A DNA stretch of 64,000 bases from Prado023 sp963706875. GTDB lineage: Bacteria > Actinomycetota > Actinomycetes > S36-B12 > CAIYMF01. The position numbers were made by a program, and so were the translations under genes. The stretch covers positions 372,001 to 436,000 of the forward strand of contig CAVPNW010000021.1 of the NCBI GenBank assembly GCA_963706875.1, in the 5' to 3' direction. Positions 15,308-25,242 of the stretch are shown piece by piece. The notes beneath the pieces were generated by a model. That model was not told where the DNA came from, ran no database searches, and worked only from the letters and a program-made list of their open reading frames with translations. The first letter of the stretch is position 1, and each line of letters begins with the position of its first letter.

Positions 15308-16246
15308 TCAGTGGGTCGGGGCGTGGGTCGGGGCGTGGGTCACGTCACCGACCACCACGGCGACCTGGGTGCCGCCGGAGTCGACCAGCAGGGCCCCGGT
15401 CGGGCTGATCCCCGCACCGACGCCCACGAGGTCCTCGGCTCCCGGGCGGACCACGCTCAGGGGGGAGCCGATGGAGATGCACCGCTCGCGGTAGGACTCC
15501 AGGAGGCGATCGAGTGAGGCGGCGTCGGTGCCCACAGCGTCCCATGCGGTGAACCAGTGCTCGATGCGCGACAGCGCACGCCCGATCAGCTTTGCCCGCC
15601 GGGGACGGGGCACCCCGGCCAGGGTCAGCGACGTGGCGCCCTCCACCGGCAGGTCGGACTCAGCGAGGTCGACGTTGATCCCGATGCCCAGGACGATCGC
15701 CCCCGTCTGCGCGTCGCGCTCGGCCAGGATGCCACCCACCTTGCCACCGCGGCCGCTCGGGGAGTCCTCGTCACGGATCACGAGGTCGTTGGGCCACTTC
15801 AGGGACGCGCGCACGCCCGTGACGAACTCCAGCGCCTCGCACACGGCCACGCCGGCGAGCAGGGGCAGCACCCCCCACTCATGGTCGGGGCCATGCGGGT
15901 GCAGCACGACGGAGAACATGGCCGAGGTGCCGGAGGGGGCCTCCCAGGTGCGGTCGAGGCGACCCCGGCCGGACGTCTGCAGGTCGGTCACCAGCACCAC
16001 CCCGGAGGGGCAGCCCGCAGTCGCCAGCGCGACCCCGACGGTGTTCGTGGAGGCGATCTCGGAGAAGACCGTGACACTGCGCCAGGAGCCGCCGCCCTTG
16101 CGGATGGACTTCACGACCGCGGCCGTCCCCAGGTCGACGGGCCACTGGTCCACGTAGGCGACCCCCGAGGAACGGGGTCGGCCATCGGGGCCGGGGACGA
16201 GCGGGGCGGGAGTGGGGGCGACCGGCCCCGGAGTGGTCTCAGACAC
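15308..16246 (-). CDS. birA: Biotin--[acetyl-CoA-carboxylase] ligase
   Basis: A 312-residue enzyme that makes biotinyl-AMP and attaches biotin to BCCP domains such as the one at the C-terminus of the carboxylase alpha subunit in this window. Landmarks are SEIASTNTVG, the adenylate loop TDLQTSGRGRLDRTW (GRGRxxR), LKWPNDL and GKVGGILAE, then VLGIGINVDL. There is no N-terminal helix-turn-helix, so it is a group I ligase, not a repressor. The GTG at 16246 lies 6 bases after a TACCTT box. The tail THAPTHAPTH comes from a 12-base tandem repeat. It is transcribed divergently from the carboxylase beta gene. Confidence 0.93.
   Translation of the reverse strand: MSETTPGPVAPTPAPLVPGPDGRPRSSGVAYVDQWPVDLGTAAVVKSIRKGGGSWRSVTVFSEIASTNTVGVALATAGCPSGVVLVTDLQTSGRGRLDRTWEAPSGTSAMFSVVLHPHGPDHEWGVLPLLAGVAVCEALEFVTGVRASLKWPNDLVIRDEDSPSGRGGKVGGILAERDAQTGAIVLGIGINVDLAESDLPVEGATSLTLAGVPRPRRAKLIGRALSRIEHWFTAWDAVGTDAASLDRLLESYRERCISIGSPLSVVRPGAEDLVGVGAGISPTGALLVDSGGTQVAVVVGDVTHAPTHAPTH
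15311..15340. repeat. 12-bp tandem repeat at the 3' end of birA
   Basis: GTGGGTCGGGGC occurs twice (15311-15322, 15323-15334) plus half a unit to 15340. It encodes the terminal THAPTHAPTH of BirA and ends just before the cyclase start. Likely variable in length between strains. Confidence 0.8.
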
Positions 16247-16251
16247 AGGGA

Positions 16252-16258
16252 TAAGGTA
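16252..16258. promoter_or_regulatory. Overlapping divergent -10 boxes for birA and the carboxylase gene
   Basis: Minus-strand TACCTT (16253-16258) is 6 bases from the birA GTG. Plus-strand TAAGGT (16252-16257) occupies the same bases and would start the carboxylase mRNA near 16264, giving a leader of about 27 bases with GAGAGG before ATG 16291. The two polymerases could not both bind at once. Confidence 0.5.
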
Positions 16259-16290
16259 CTTCACGCAGGGCATTCCAGGAGAGGGACGAG

Positions 16291-17909
<1,619 letters not shown>

Positions 17910-17913
<4 letters not shown>

Positions 17914-18161
17914 GCACCGACGCACCCGACGCACCCGTAGGGCAAGCAGGGCACGCCGAGGATCCCGCAGCGCTGCGGATCGTCCGCGGCGACCCGACGC
18001 CCGACGAGCTCGCGGCGCTCGTGGCCGTGCTGGCGGCCGCCTCCGGGGGCGACCAGGAGGGCGGCCCGGTCACCCCGGTCTCGCAGTGGGCGCCCCCTGC
18101 CCGGCTCATGCGCCCGGCCGTGGCGCCGACGGGCTGGTGGGAGTCCTCACTGCCACGGTGA
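17910..18161 (+). CDS. Acyl-CoA carboxylase epsilon subunit
   Basis: An 83-residue protein of the actinobacterial AccE/PccE family, which stabilises the alpha-beta carboxylase complex. The core ALRIVRGDPTPDELAALVAVLAA and the C-terminal WWESSLPR are the two family signatures. The middle is low complexity. The GTG at 17910 overlaps the beta-subunit stop (GTGA), and the beta-epsilon order is the standard one. Its presence supports both an actinobacterial host and a complex of the propionyl/acetyl-CoA type. Confidence 0.9.
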
Positions 18162-18239
18162 GGCAACCGGCGGATGCGCGCCTGCATGGTGGGAAACCAC
18201 CGGACGACGCGCTGCCGCGGCGTCCCGCCCGCCTGCCAT

Positions 18240-18245
18240 TAGGCT
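18240..18245 (+). promoter_or_regulatory. -10 box, leaderless glycosyltransferase promoter
   Basis: TAGGCT is followed by 6 bases and the GTG at 18252. It suggests that the glycosyltransferase has its own promoter although it lies 90 bases after the epsilon gene. Confidence 0.55.
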
Positions 18246-18251
18246 GCCGCC

Positions 18252-20519
18252 GTGATCTCCGACCGGCCCCTCGCTGACGGCCGGCCCACGGCCGTCTTCG
18301 TGTTCAACGAGCTCAAGGCCGAGGGCGGCAGACTCACCCAGTTCTGGCTGGCCCGGCTACGGGCGTTCGCCGAGGCCGGCTGGGCCACGCATGCTGTGCT
18401 GATCAACAAGGACGCCCAGCTGCAGGGAACGGTGCGCCAGCTGGTCGATGACGGGCGGTTCCCCGCCGGTACCGGACTGCACCACTACGCGCTGCGTGAC
18501 CGTCGGGTACGGGCGTCGTGGTGGGGTCCGTTGCCCCCGGGTGGGTCGATCGACCCACGGGTGGGCGACTGGCTCGACTGGCTGACCGCCCAGGTGCCCG
18601 GCGCGGTGGTGTTCGCGGATTCCCCGGCCGCCTACCCCTACCTGGCTGCGATGACCAACCCGCAGGTGGCCCGGGTCGCCGGGGTCCACCTGAACCACCT
18701 GACGTCACCGGAGCCGGGCCACGACCGGGCCATGGCGGCGATGACCCCCCGGTTCGCCGAGAGGTTCGCCGACCAGCAGGGGGCATTCGACGCCCTCGTC
18801 GTGCTGACAGAGGCCCAGGCCCAGGACCTGCGGACCCGGTTCGGACCGGACACGCCCACACTGGTCATCCCTCCGGCAGTCCCGGCACCGGCTCCCGCTC
18901 TGGGCGTGGCCCCCGGGGGAGTCGGTGACGACGCCGCGCCCGAGCCCGGTGTCCATCGGGGCCCACGCCGGATCGTCTCGATCGGCCCGCTGGAGACCGG
19001 CGCGCGACATCACCACGTTGTGCGTGCGGCCCAACCGGCGCTGGCCGCCGACCCCGGGTTGGGCCTCGACCTCGTCGGGGAGGGCGATGAGGGCGAGGCC
19101 CTGCTCGCCCTGGCTGACGAGCTGGGACTCACCGGACGGGTCCGCATCCTCGCGCCCACCGATGATGAGTACGCACCGTTCGTGGGGGCCGTCCTGACGG
19201 TCTGGGCGGGCCGCCGGGAGTCGTTCCCCCTGGCCATCCCGCGCTCCCTGGCCGCCGGGGTCCCCGTCGTGGCCTACGACGTCCCCTACGGTCCGGCAGA
19301 GCTCCTGACGGCACCGGAGACCGGCGAGCTGGTGCCCTCGGGGGACATCAGTGCGCTGACTGGTGCGATCGGCCGGTGGGCCGGCGCCACCGGGGTGCCG
19401 CCAGGGTCGTCGCGGCCCGACGAGGTCGTCGCGGCTGCCAGCGCGGTCCTGCGCCGCACGGACCCGCGGGCGGTCTGGCCGCGCTGGACGGCCATGGCTG
19501 GGGAGCTGGCCGACCGGGCGTGCGACCACCGGGTGCCGAGCCTGCTGGTCGAGTCGCTGACCACCACGACTCGGGTGCTGCGCATGCCCGGGATCCTGGC
19601 CGACTCCGCCACGGGGCTCACGGCGTGGTCCTGCGAGCTCCCTGACCTGGAGGAGCCTGCCGGCTGGCTGATCGAGCCACCGCCGGTGAGCGGGACGGAG
19701 GACGTAGACGACGAGGACCTGCCGGTCCATCCGCACGCGGCCGGGCCGACCCGCGAGGTCGTCGTCCAGGTTCGCTCCAATGCCCTGGCCTTCGTCGCCA
19801 ACGAGACGGGGGCGTTCCGGGTCGAGTTCACCGACGGGACCACCACGGTGCCCCTGCTCACGACCGGCTTCGAGCCGAGGATCATCGCGGCACGGGTGGG
19901 CAACGCGACGATGGAGCGCCAGGCCGACGGCAGCATCTGGGTCAGCCCGCGGCCCGAGCTGCTGATGGCCACGAACGTCGACGGTCGGCTGCTCGTGCGG
20001 ATCGGCGCGGACGGGGCCCCCAGCGACATCACCGACGCCCTGGACTGGGTCGTCGACATCGACTGGGCCGACCTGACGCCCACGCCGCAGGGAGCGACCT
20101 TCACCGGCGTGCTGCGCGCCACGAACATCGCCCCGGCCGACGACTCCCCGCCGGCCATCTGTGTGTCCGACGTCGGTGGGTTCTCCCGGACGGTCGGGCT
20201 CCTGCACTACACCGGCGAACCCACGATCGAGGGCCTGGACTGGACGGCGCCGGTCGCCGGGGTCATCGAGACCGACCCCCTGGTGGCCACCACGGACCTG
20301 GCGCGCGCCGCCCTGGCCCTGCATGTCGGGTTCCGAGGCCTGCTCGTGCCCATCGGCGGCCTGTGGACCCACGGGCGGCGCGCCCCCATGCACCTGACCT
20401 GCCCGCGCGGGATGGTCACGCTGCTGCCCTCGCCGGGTGGCCGGGTGCTGGTCGCCCCGGGCAAGGGGTTGCGGGCCCGGACCTCCGGCGCCATCCGTGG
20501 GGTCGCACGCCGTGGCTGA
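18252..20519 (+). CDS. GT4-type glycosyltransferase with large C-terminal beta-rich domain
   Basis: A 755-residue protein. Residues 1-400 look like a two-lobed GT4 glycosyltransferase of the poly(glycerol-phosphate) glucosyltransferase type. They show an N-terminal VFVFNELKAEGGRLTQFWLARL, the lobe linker RRIVSIGPLETGARHHHVVRA, the nucleotide-sugar lobe LVGEGDEGEALLALADELGLTGRVRIL, and a C-terminal ESFPLAIPRSLAAGVPVVAYDVPYGPAEL holding the catalytic Glu region. Residues 420-755 are not a recognised family to me. They are rich in short predicted strands and Val/Thr, with no membrane helix or signal peptide, and could bind the acceptor polymer. The neighbouring carboxylase genes share no obvious pathway with it. 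It overlaps maf by 8 bases. Confidence 0.75.
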   Translation: MISDRPLADGRPTAVFVFNELKAEGGRLTQFWLARLRAFAEAGWATHAVLINKDAQLQGTVRQLVDDGRFPAGTGLHHYALRDRRVRASWWGPLPPGGSIDPRVGDWLDWLTAQVPGAVVFADSPAAYPYLAAMTNPQVARVAGVHLNHLTSPEPGHDRAMAAMTPRFAERFADQQGAFDALVVLTEAQAQDLRTRFGPDTPTLVIPPAVPAPAPALGVAPGGVGDDAAPEPGVHRGPRRIVSIGPLETGARHHHVVRAAQPALAADPGLGLDLVGEGDEGEALLALADELGLTGRVRILAPTDDEYAPFVGAVLTVWAGRRESFPLAIPRSLAAGVPVVAYDVPYGPAELLTAPETGELVPSGDISALTGAIGRWAGATGVPPGSSRPDEVVAAASAVLRRTDPRAVWPRWTAMAGELADRACDHRVPSLLVESLTTTTRVLRMPGILADSATGLTAWSCELPDLEEPAGWLIEPPPVSGTEDVDDEDLPVHPHAAGPTREVVVQVRSNALAFVANETGAFRVEFTDGTTTVPLLTTGFEPRIIAARVGNATMERQADGSIWVSPRPELLMATNVDGRLLVRIGADGAPSDITDALDWVVDIDWADLTPTPQGATFTGVLRATNIAPADDSPPAICVSDVGGFSRTVGLLHYTGEPTIEGLDWTAPVAGVIETDPLVATTDLARAALALHVGFRGLLVPIGGLWTHGRRAPMHLTCPRGMVTLLPSPGGRVLVAPGKGLRARTSGAIRGVARRG

Positions 20520-21225
20520 GGATGCCGACCCTGCCAGCGCAGCCGACCCTGCCAGCCCCACCAGCCCCGCGGGACCTCGGCGCCCGGTCCTCGTGCTCGG
20601 ATCCGCCTCCCCCGCCCGCGCCACGCTGCTCAGGGCGGCCGGCATCACCCCGGTGATCCGGCACAGCCGGGTCGATGAGGACGCCCTGATCGCCTCCGCC
20701 GGCGACCTGGTCGCCGACCCACCGGCCCTGATCCAGATGCTGGCCACCGCCAAGGCCCGCGACGTCGCCGAGCAGGTGCGATCCGGTGAGGTCCCCGGTG
20801 TGGCGAGCGGGGCGCGGGTGCTCGTCGTCGGTGCGGACTCGATGCTCGACTTCGACGGTCAGGTGCTCGGCAAGGCCCGCAACGCACAGGATGTCCGCGA
20901 CCGCTGGGCGGCGATGTCCGGGCACACGGGCGTGCTGGTCACCGGCCACACCGTGATCGACGTCGAGGGTGGGCAGGAGGTGCGGCGGGCCGTGGCCACC
21001 ATCATCCGGTTCGGGCACCCCGACCCCGCCGAGCTCGAGGCCTACATCGCCTCCGGGGAGCCCCTTGCGGTGGCCGGATCGTGCACGATCGATGGCCTCG
21101 GCGGGCCCTTCATCGACGGGATCGAGGGCGACCACACCAACGTGATCGGCCTGGCGCTGCCGACCTTGCGCGCCCTCGTCGCGGAGCTCGGCGTGCGGTG
21201 GACCGACCTCTGGGACCGCACCTGA
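20512..21225 (+). CDS. maf: Maf family nucleotide pyrophosphatase
   Basis: A 237-residue protein from the GTG at 20512, within the last codons of the glycosyltransferase gene. After a low-complexity Ala/Asp/Pro N-terminus the Maf core begins, with LVLGSASPARATLLRAAG matching the family phosphate loop (S-x-S-P-R-R/A). Further matches are VVGADSMLDFDGQVLGKARNAQDV, with the catalytic Asp, and SGHTGVLVTGHTVI. The C-terminus has AGSCTIDGLGGPFIDGIEGDHTNVIGLALP. Maf proteins hydrolyse non-canonical or canonical NTPs and have been linked to septum formation. Accumulating Maf beside carboxylase genes is common in actinobacteria. Confidence 0.9.
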   Translation: MAEDADPASAADPASPTSPAGPRRPVLVLGSASPARATLLRAAGITPVIRHSRVDEDALIASAGDLVADPPALIQMLATAKARDVAEQVRSGEVPGVASGARVLVVGADSMLDFDGQVLGKARNAQDVRDRWAAMSGHTGVLVTGHTVIDVEGGQEVRRAVATIIRFGHPDPAELEAYIASGEPLAVAGSCTIDGLGGPFIDGIEGDHTNVIGLALPTLRALVAELGVRWTDLWDRT

Positions 21226-21241
21226 CGGGTGGCCGCGAACT

Positions 21242-21280
21242 GGGCGACCCTGCCTCCGTAGGATGGCTGACGAGTCGCCC
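21242..21280 (+). promoter_or_regulatory. accA promoter with flanking inverted repeat
   Basis: A TAGGAT -10-like box (21259-21264) lies between GGGCGAC (21242-21248) and GTCGCCC (21274-21280), a perfect 7-bp inverted repeat with 25 bases between the arms. Transcription would start near 21271, leaving a leader of about 47 bases before ATG 21318. The arms could be an operator. Confidence 0.45.
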
Positions 21281-21317
21281 GGTATCGGGCCCCGGAGAGC
21301 GTGTGAGGGGTGCGGGA

Positions 21318-23081
21318 ATGAAGAAGGTACTGATCGCCAACCGTGGTGAGATCGCCATCCGGGTGGCCCGTGCGTGCCGCGACGCCGGCATCGCGTCGGT
21401 GGCGGTCTACGCCGACCCCGACCGTGACGCCCTGCACGTGAAGGCCGCCGACGAGGCCTTCGCCCTGGTCGGTACCACGGCCGCCGAGACCTACCTGGTG
21501 TTCGACAAGCTCCTGGACGTCGCCCGCCTGAGCGGCGCTGACGCCGTGCACCCCGGCTACGGCTTCCTGTCGGAGAACGCCGACTTCGCCCAGGCTGTCA
21601 TCGACGCCGGGCTCACGTGGATCGGCCCGCCGCCCTCGGCCATCCGCGATCTCGGCGACAAGGTGTCTGCCCGGCACATCGCGGCCCGCGCGGGCGCACC
21701 CCAGGTCCGCGGAACCGCCGACCCCGTCTCCGGCGCCGACGAGGTCGTTGCGTTCGCCGAGGAGGTCGGCCTGCCGATCGCCATCAAGGCTGCCTTCGGC
21801 GGCGGCGGGCGTGGCCTGAAGGTCGCGCGGACCATGGAGGAGATCCCCGAGCTGTACGACTCCGCGGTACGCGAGGCTGTTGCGGCCTTCGGCCGCGGCG
21901 AGTGCTTCGTCGAGCAGTACCTCGACAGCCCACGACATGTCGAGACCCAGGTCCTGGCCGACAAGCACGGCAATGTCGTGGTCGTGTCCACGCGCGACTG
22001 CTCGCTGCAGCGCCGCCACCAGAAGCTCGTCGAGGAGGCTCCCGCGCCGTTCCTGAGCGAGGAGCAGATCGAGCGGCTCTACTCCTCGAGCAAGGCGATC
22101 GTGCGTGAGGCCGGCTACTACGGCGCCGGGACGGTCGAGTTCCTCGTCGGCAAGGACGGGACGATCTCCTTCCTGGAGGTCAACACCCGCCTGCAGGTCG
22201 AGCACCCGGTCAGCGAGGAGGTCTCGGGCATCGACCTCGTGCGCGAGCAGTTCCGGATCGCTGCTGGCGAGGAGCTCGGCTACGACGACCCACCGCTGCG
22301 CGGGCACTCGATCGAGTTCCGGATCAACGGGGAGGACCCCGGCCGCGGCTTCCTGCCCGCACCCGGCGCCCTGACCGTCTGGAACCCCCCGTCCGGCCCC
22401 GGCATCCGGCTCGACGCCGGGTTCCAGAAGGGCGACGAGATCGGCGGCAGCTTCGACTCCCTGCTGGCCAAGCTGATCGTGACCGGCCATGACCGCAAGC
22501 AGGCCATCGAGCGCTCACGCCGCGCCCTTGCGGAGTTCGAGGTCGAGGGCATCGCCACCGCGATCACCTTCCACCGCAAGGTGGTCTCCGACCCGGCCTT
22601 CGCGCCGGCGGACCCCGAGGCCGCCTTCACCGTGCACACCCGGTGGATCGAGACGGAGTTCGTCAACGACATCCCGGCCTATGCAGGCTCTGCCACGGAG
22701 CTCGCCGAGCCCGAGGCGCGGTCCTCGGTGGTCGTCGAGGTCGGCGGCAGGCGCGTCGAGGTGAGCCTGCCCGAGGGGATCTCGCTCGGCGGCGGGGGTG
22801 GCTCCGCGGCGAAGAAGGCCGCCCCCAAGCGCGCCGGCAAGAAGGGCGCAGGCGGTGCCACCGGCGACTCCCTGGCCGCGCCCATGCAGGGCACGATCGT
22901 CAAGATCGCCGTCGAGGAGGGCCAGGAGGTCGCCGCCGGGGACCTGGTCGTGGTGCTCGAGGCGATGAAGATGGAGCAGCCGCTCAACGCCCACAAGGCT
23001 GGCGTGATCACCGCCCTGACGGCCGAGGTCGGCGCGACGGTGCCCACCGGGACGGTGCTCTGCGAGATCAAGGACGCCTGA
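21318..23081 (+). CDS. Acyl-CoA carboxylase alpha subunit (biotin carboxylase + BCCP)
   Basis: A 587-residue fusion of biotin carboxylase and biotin carboxyl carrier domains. The N-terminus MKKVLIANRGEIAIRVARAC, the ATP-grasp loop AAFGGGGRGLKVART, EQYLDSPRHVETQVLADKHGNVV, and EVNTRLQVEHPVSE are all standard. A Lys/Ala-rich linker near 500-515 leads to the BCCP domain with the biotinyl Lys in VLEAMKMEQPL. ATG 21318 is preferred to the in-frame GTG at 21303 because the homology starts at MKKV. With the beta and epsilon subunits upstream it forms a propionyl/acetyl-CoA carboxylase. Confidence 0.95.
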   Translation: MKKVLIANRGEIAIRVARACRDAGIASVAVYADPDRDALHVKAADEAFALVGTTAAETYLVFDKLLDVARLSGADAVHPGYGFLSENADFAQAVIDAGLTWIGPPPSAIRDLGDKVSARHIAARAGAPQVRGTADPVSGADEVVAFAEEVGLPIAIKAAFGGGGRGLKVARTMEEIPELYDSAVREAVAAFGRGECFVEQYLDSPRHVETQVLADKHGNVVVVSTRDCSLQRRHQKLVEEAPAPFLSEEQIERLYSSSKAIVREAGYYGAGTVEFLVGKDGTISFLEVNTRLQVEHPVSEEVSGIDLVREQFRIAAGEELGYDDPPLRGHSIEFRINGEDPGRGFLPAPGALTVWNPPSGPGIRLDAGFQKGDEIGGSFDSLLAKLIVTGHDRKQAIERSRRALAEFEVEGIATAITFHRKVVSDPAFAPADPEAAFTVHTRWIETEFVNDIPAYAGSATELAEPEARSSVVVEVGGRRVEVSLPEGISLGGGGGSAAKKAAPKRAGKKGAGGATGDSLAAPMQGTIVKIAVEEGQEVAAGDLVVVLEAMKMEQPLNAHKAGVITALTAEVGATVPTGTVLCEIKDA

Positions 23082-23101
23082 CCGGGCGTTGGGCCTGATC
23101 C

Positions 23102-23197
23102 GCGCGTTCCCCGCCAATTGCCCAGGCAGGTGCGCGTTGGGCGCCACATACGGCGCGCAACGCGCAGACCGGGGCGGAGTTGGCCGGGAATGCGCGC
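23102..23197. terminator. Nested inverted repeats between convergent genes
   Basis: The inner stem pairs TGCGCGTTGGGCGCC (23131-23145) with GGCGCGCAACGCGCA (23152-23166), one mismatch, loop ACATAC. An outer, imperfect pairing joins GCGCGTTCCCCGCCAATT (23102-23119) with AGTTGGCCGGGAATGCGCGC (23178-23197). The roughly 96-base structure separates the carboxylase alpha gene from the convergent amidotransferase gene and probably terminates one or both. Confidence 0.6.
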
Positions 23198-23293
23198 TCT
23201 GGTCAGTCCTCCCGGTGGGGAGCTCGCGCCCACGGTGTGACCCTCGTGCCCGGTGGGCCGCTCGTCCACTCGGGCCATGCTCGCTGGGGCGGG

Positions 23294-24124
23294 CTACCCG
23301 CGGATGGGCGTGAACGGGCGGATCTCGTCCTCCCCCGGCTGGACGACCCCGCACGAGGACTCGGGGACCTCACGCCAGGCTCCCGGCAGGTCGCCGAGCG
23401 GCTCGGAGACGACCAGCCGGGTCTCCTCGGACACCTCGTGCAGCAGGGAGTTGTCCGGGTACATCTGGCGCAGCATCGCGATGTTCGTGCTGTGGAACAG
23501 CGAGCGGGACGAACCCTCGCTGGAGTAGCGGAAGGCCCAGATGCATGTCCCGTCGGTCGTGGCGACCGTCATCTGGATGGGGTCGGCGACCCCATGGGCG
23601 TGCCCGGTGTCCTCGATGAACCCGACGGCGCGCTCGACGGCGTTCAGTGGGCCGTCCTGCAGTCCCATGGTCAGGGCCAGGTAGAAGAACAGCTCGGAGT
23701 CCGTGGAGCCCTCGATCATCGGGTAGAGCGACGGATCCACCGCGAAGGCCAGGTCGCGCTTGACCGTGGCGAAATCGCGGATCAGGCCGTTGTGCATCCA
23801 CAGCCAGTTCTGGTACCGGAACGGATGGCAGTTGGTCTGCTGGATCGCTCCCCCGGTCGAGGCCCGCACGTGCGCGAACACCAACGGGGAGACCAGGTGC
23901 CGGGAGAGGTCGGCGAGGTTGCGGTCGTTCCAGGCGGGCTCGGTGCTGTGGAAGACCCCGGGGGTGTCCCCGACGCCGTACCAGCCCAGCCCGAAGCCGT
24001 CGCCGTTGGTGGTCGTGGCCCCCATCGTGGAGTGCAGGCTCTGGTCGATCAGTGAGTGCTTGGGCGTGAGCAGCAGCTCGGACACGGGGATCGGCGATCC
24101 CGAGTAGGCCATCCAGCGACACAT
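23294..24124 (-). CDS. Class II glutamine amidotransferase (Ntn hydrolase, YafJ/EgtC-like)
   Basis: A 276-residue protein starting MCRWMAYSG, with Cys2 as the N-terminal nucleophile after Met removal. GDGFGLGWYG, FAHVRASTGGAIQQTNCHPF and WLWMHNGLIRDF are the glutaminase motifs of the GATase 4 family. No synthetase or acceptor domain is attached, and no ergothioneine genes are adjacent, so the partner is unknown. It is 32 bases downstream of hypE in the same direction. A TAGGAC box at 24151-24156 and GGAGGTGGAGC before the ATG allow independent expression. Confidence 0.88.
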   Translation of the reverse strand: MCRWMAYSGSPIPVSELLLTPKHSLIDQSLHSTMGATTTNGDGFGLGWYGVGDTPGVFHSTEPAWNDRNLADLSRHLVSPLVFAHVRASTGGAIQQTNCHPFRYQNWLWMHNGLIRDFATVKRDLAFAVDPSLYPMIEGSTDSELFFYLALTMGLQDGPLNAVERAVGFIEDTGHAHGVADPIQMTVATTDGTCIWAFRYSSEGSSRSLFHSTNIAMLRQMYPDNSLLHEVSEETRLVVSEPLGDLPGAWREVPESSCGVVQPGEDEIRPFTPIRG

Positions 24125-24150
24125 GCTCCACCTCCGGGTCGGGTTCCCCT

Positions 24151-24156
24151 GTCCTA
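24151..24156 (-). promoter_or_regulatory. Possible -10 box for the amidotransferase gene
   Basis: Minus-strand TAGGAC begins right after the hypE stop codon, about 26 bases from the ATG at 24124. A GGAGG lies just before the ATG. Confidence 0.4.
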
Positions 24157-25242
24157 TCAGCAGATGCGGGGCAGTTGCTCAGCCAGCGGGAGGTCGACGA
24201 CGCGGCTGCCACCGATGCCGGTCCGGGCGACCACCACCCCGGGGTGCTCCCCGGTCACGGTGCCGATCCGGGTGGCCCCCCGGCCGACCTCGGTCCCGCG
24301 CATGACCTCCAGGGCACGGTCGGCGTCCGCGCCGCGGACGAACACCACCGCCTTGCCCTCGTTGGCTATGTACAGCGGATCCAGGCCGAGGAAGCCGCAG
24401 GCAGCCCGCACGGCGTCAGGGACGGGGATGTCGCGCTCAACGATGGCGATCCCGGTTCCGCTGGCGTGGGCGATCTCGTTGAGGGTGGCCGCAACGCCCC
24501 CGCGGGTGGGGTCACGCATCATGGAGACGCCCACACCCGCGCCCAGCAGCGCCTGCGTCATGGGCGTCAGGGGGGCGGAGTCGGTGATGAGGTCCGCACC
24601 GAACTCCAGTCCGTCGCGAACGCTGAGCACGGCGATCCCGTGCATGCCGATGGCTCCGGACAGCAGCACTGCGTCGCCGGGGCGCACCTGATCGGGACCG
24701 AGCGCCAGCCCGGCTGGGACCAGGCCGATCCCGGCGGTGTTCAGGTAGACGCCGTCGCCGTGCCCGGAGTCGACGACCTTCGTGTCGCCGGTGACGATCG
24801 AGACCCCCGCGGCGCGTGCGGCCGTGCCCATGGACTCGGCGATGACGCCCAGCTCGTCGAGGGGCATTCCCTCCTCGAGGATCGCCCCGACCGACAGCGC
24901 CAGGGGCAGGGCGCCGCTGACGGCCAGGTCGTTGACCGTGCCGTTGACCGCAAGGTCGCCGATGTTGCCCCCGGGGAAGAACCGGGGGCGCACGACATAG
25001 GAGTCGGTGGTGAATGCCAGGCGCACCCCAGCCGAATCCCCGGCGCCCGGCACGTCCAGCACCGCGGCGTCCCCGAGCTGGGTGAGCACGTCGGCCAGTG
25101 GGGTTCGGCCGAAGGCTGGGAGGAACAGGTGCTCGATGAGCTCGGCCGACAGCCGCCCGCCGCCGCCGTGGCCCATCACCACGTTCGGGTGGTCCCGCAG
25201 GGGCACGGGGCAGGACCACGAGGTCATGTCAGGAGTGCTCAT
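24157..25242 (-). CDS. hypE: Hydrogenase maturation factor HypE
   Basis: A 361-residue PurM-like ATPase that dehydrates the carbamoyl group on its C-terminal Cys to a thiocyanate, the source of the CN ligands of NiFe hydrogenases. The essential C-terminus PRIC is intact. Other motifs are VVMGHGGGGRLSAELIEHLF, LGDAAVL, FTTDSYVVRPRFFPGGNIGDLAVNGTVNDLAVSGA, and MMRDPTRGGVAATLNEIA. The ATG at 25242 overlaps the hypD stop by four bases (ATGA). It works with HypF, which loads the carbamoyl group, and with HypC-HypD. Confidence 0.97.
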   Translation of the reverse strand: MSTPDMTSWSCPVPLRDHPNVVMGHGGGGRLSAELIEHLFLPAFGRTPLADVLTQLGDAAVLDVPGAGDSAGVRLAFTTDSYVVRPRFFPGGNIGDLAVNGTVNDLAVSGALPLALSVGAILEEGMPLDELGVIAESMGTAARAAGVSIVTGDTKVVDSGHGDGVYLNTAGIGLVPAGLALGPDQVRPGDAVLLSGAIGMHGIAVLSVRDGLEFGADLITDSAPLTPMTQALLGAGVGVSMMRDPTRGGVAATLNEIAHASGTGIAIVERDIPVPDAVRAACGFLGLDPLYIANEGKAVVFVRGADADRALEVMRGTEVGRGATRIGTVTGEHPGVVVARTGIGGSRVVDLPLAEQLPRIC

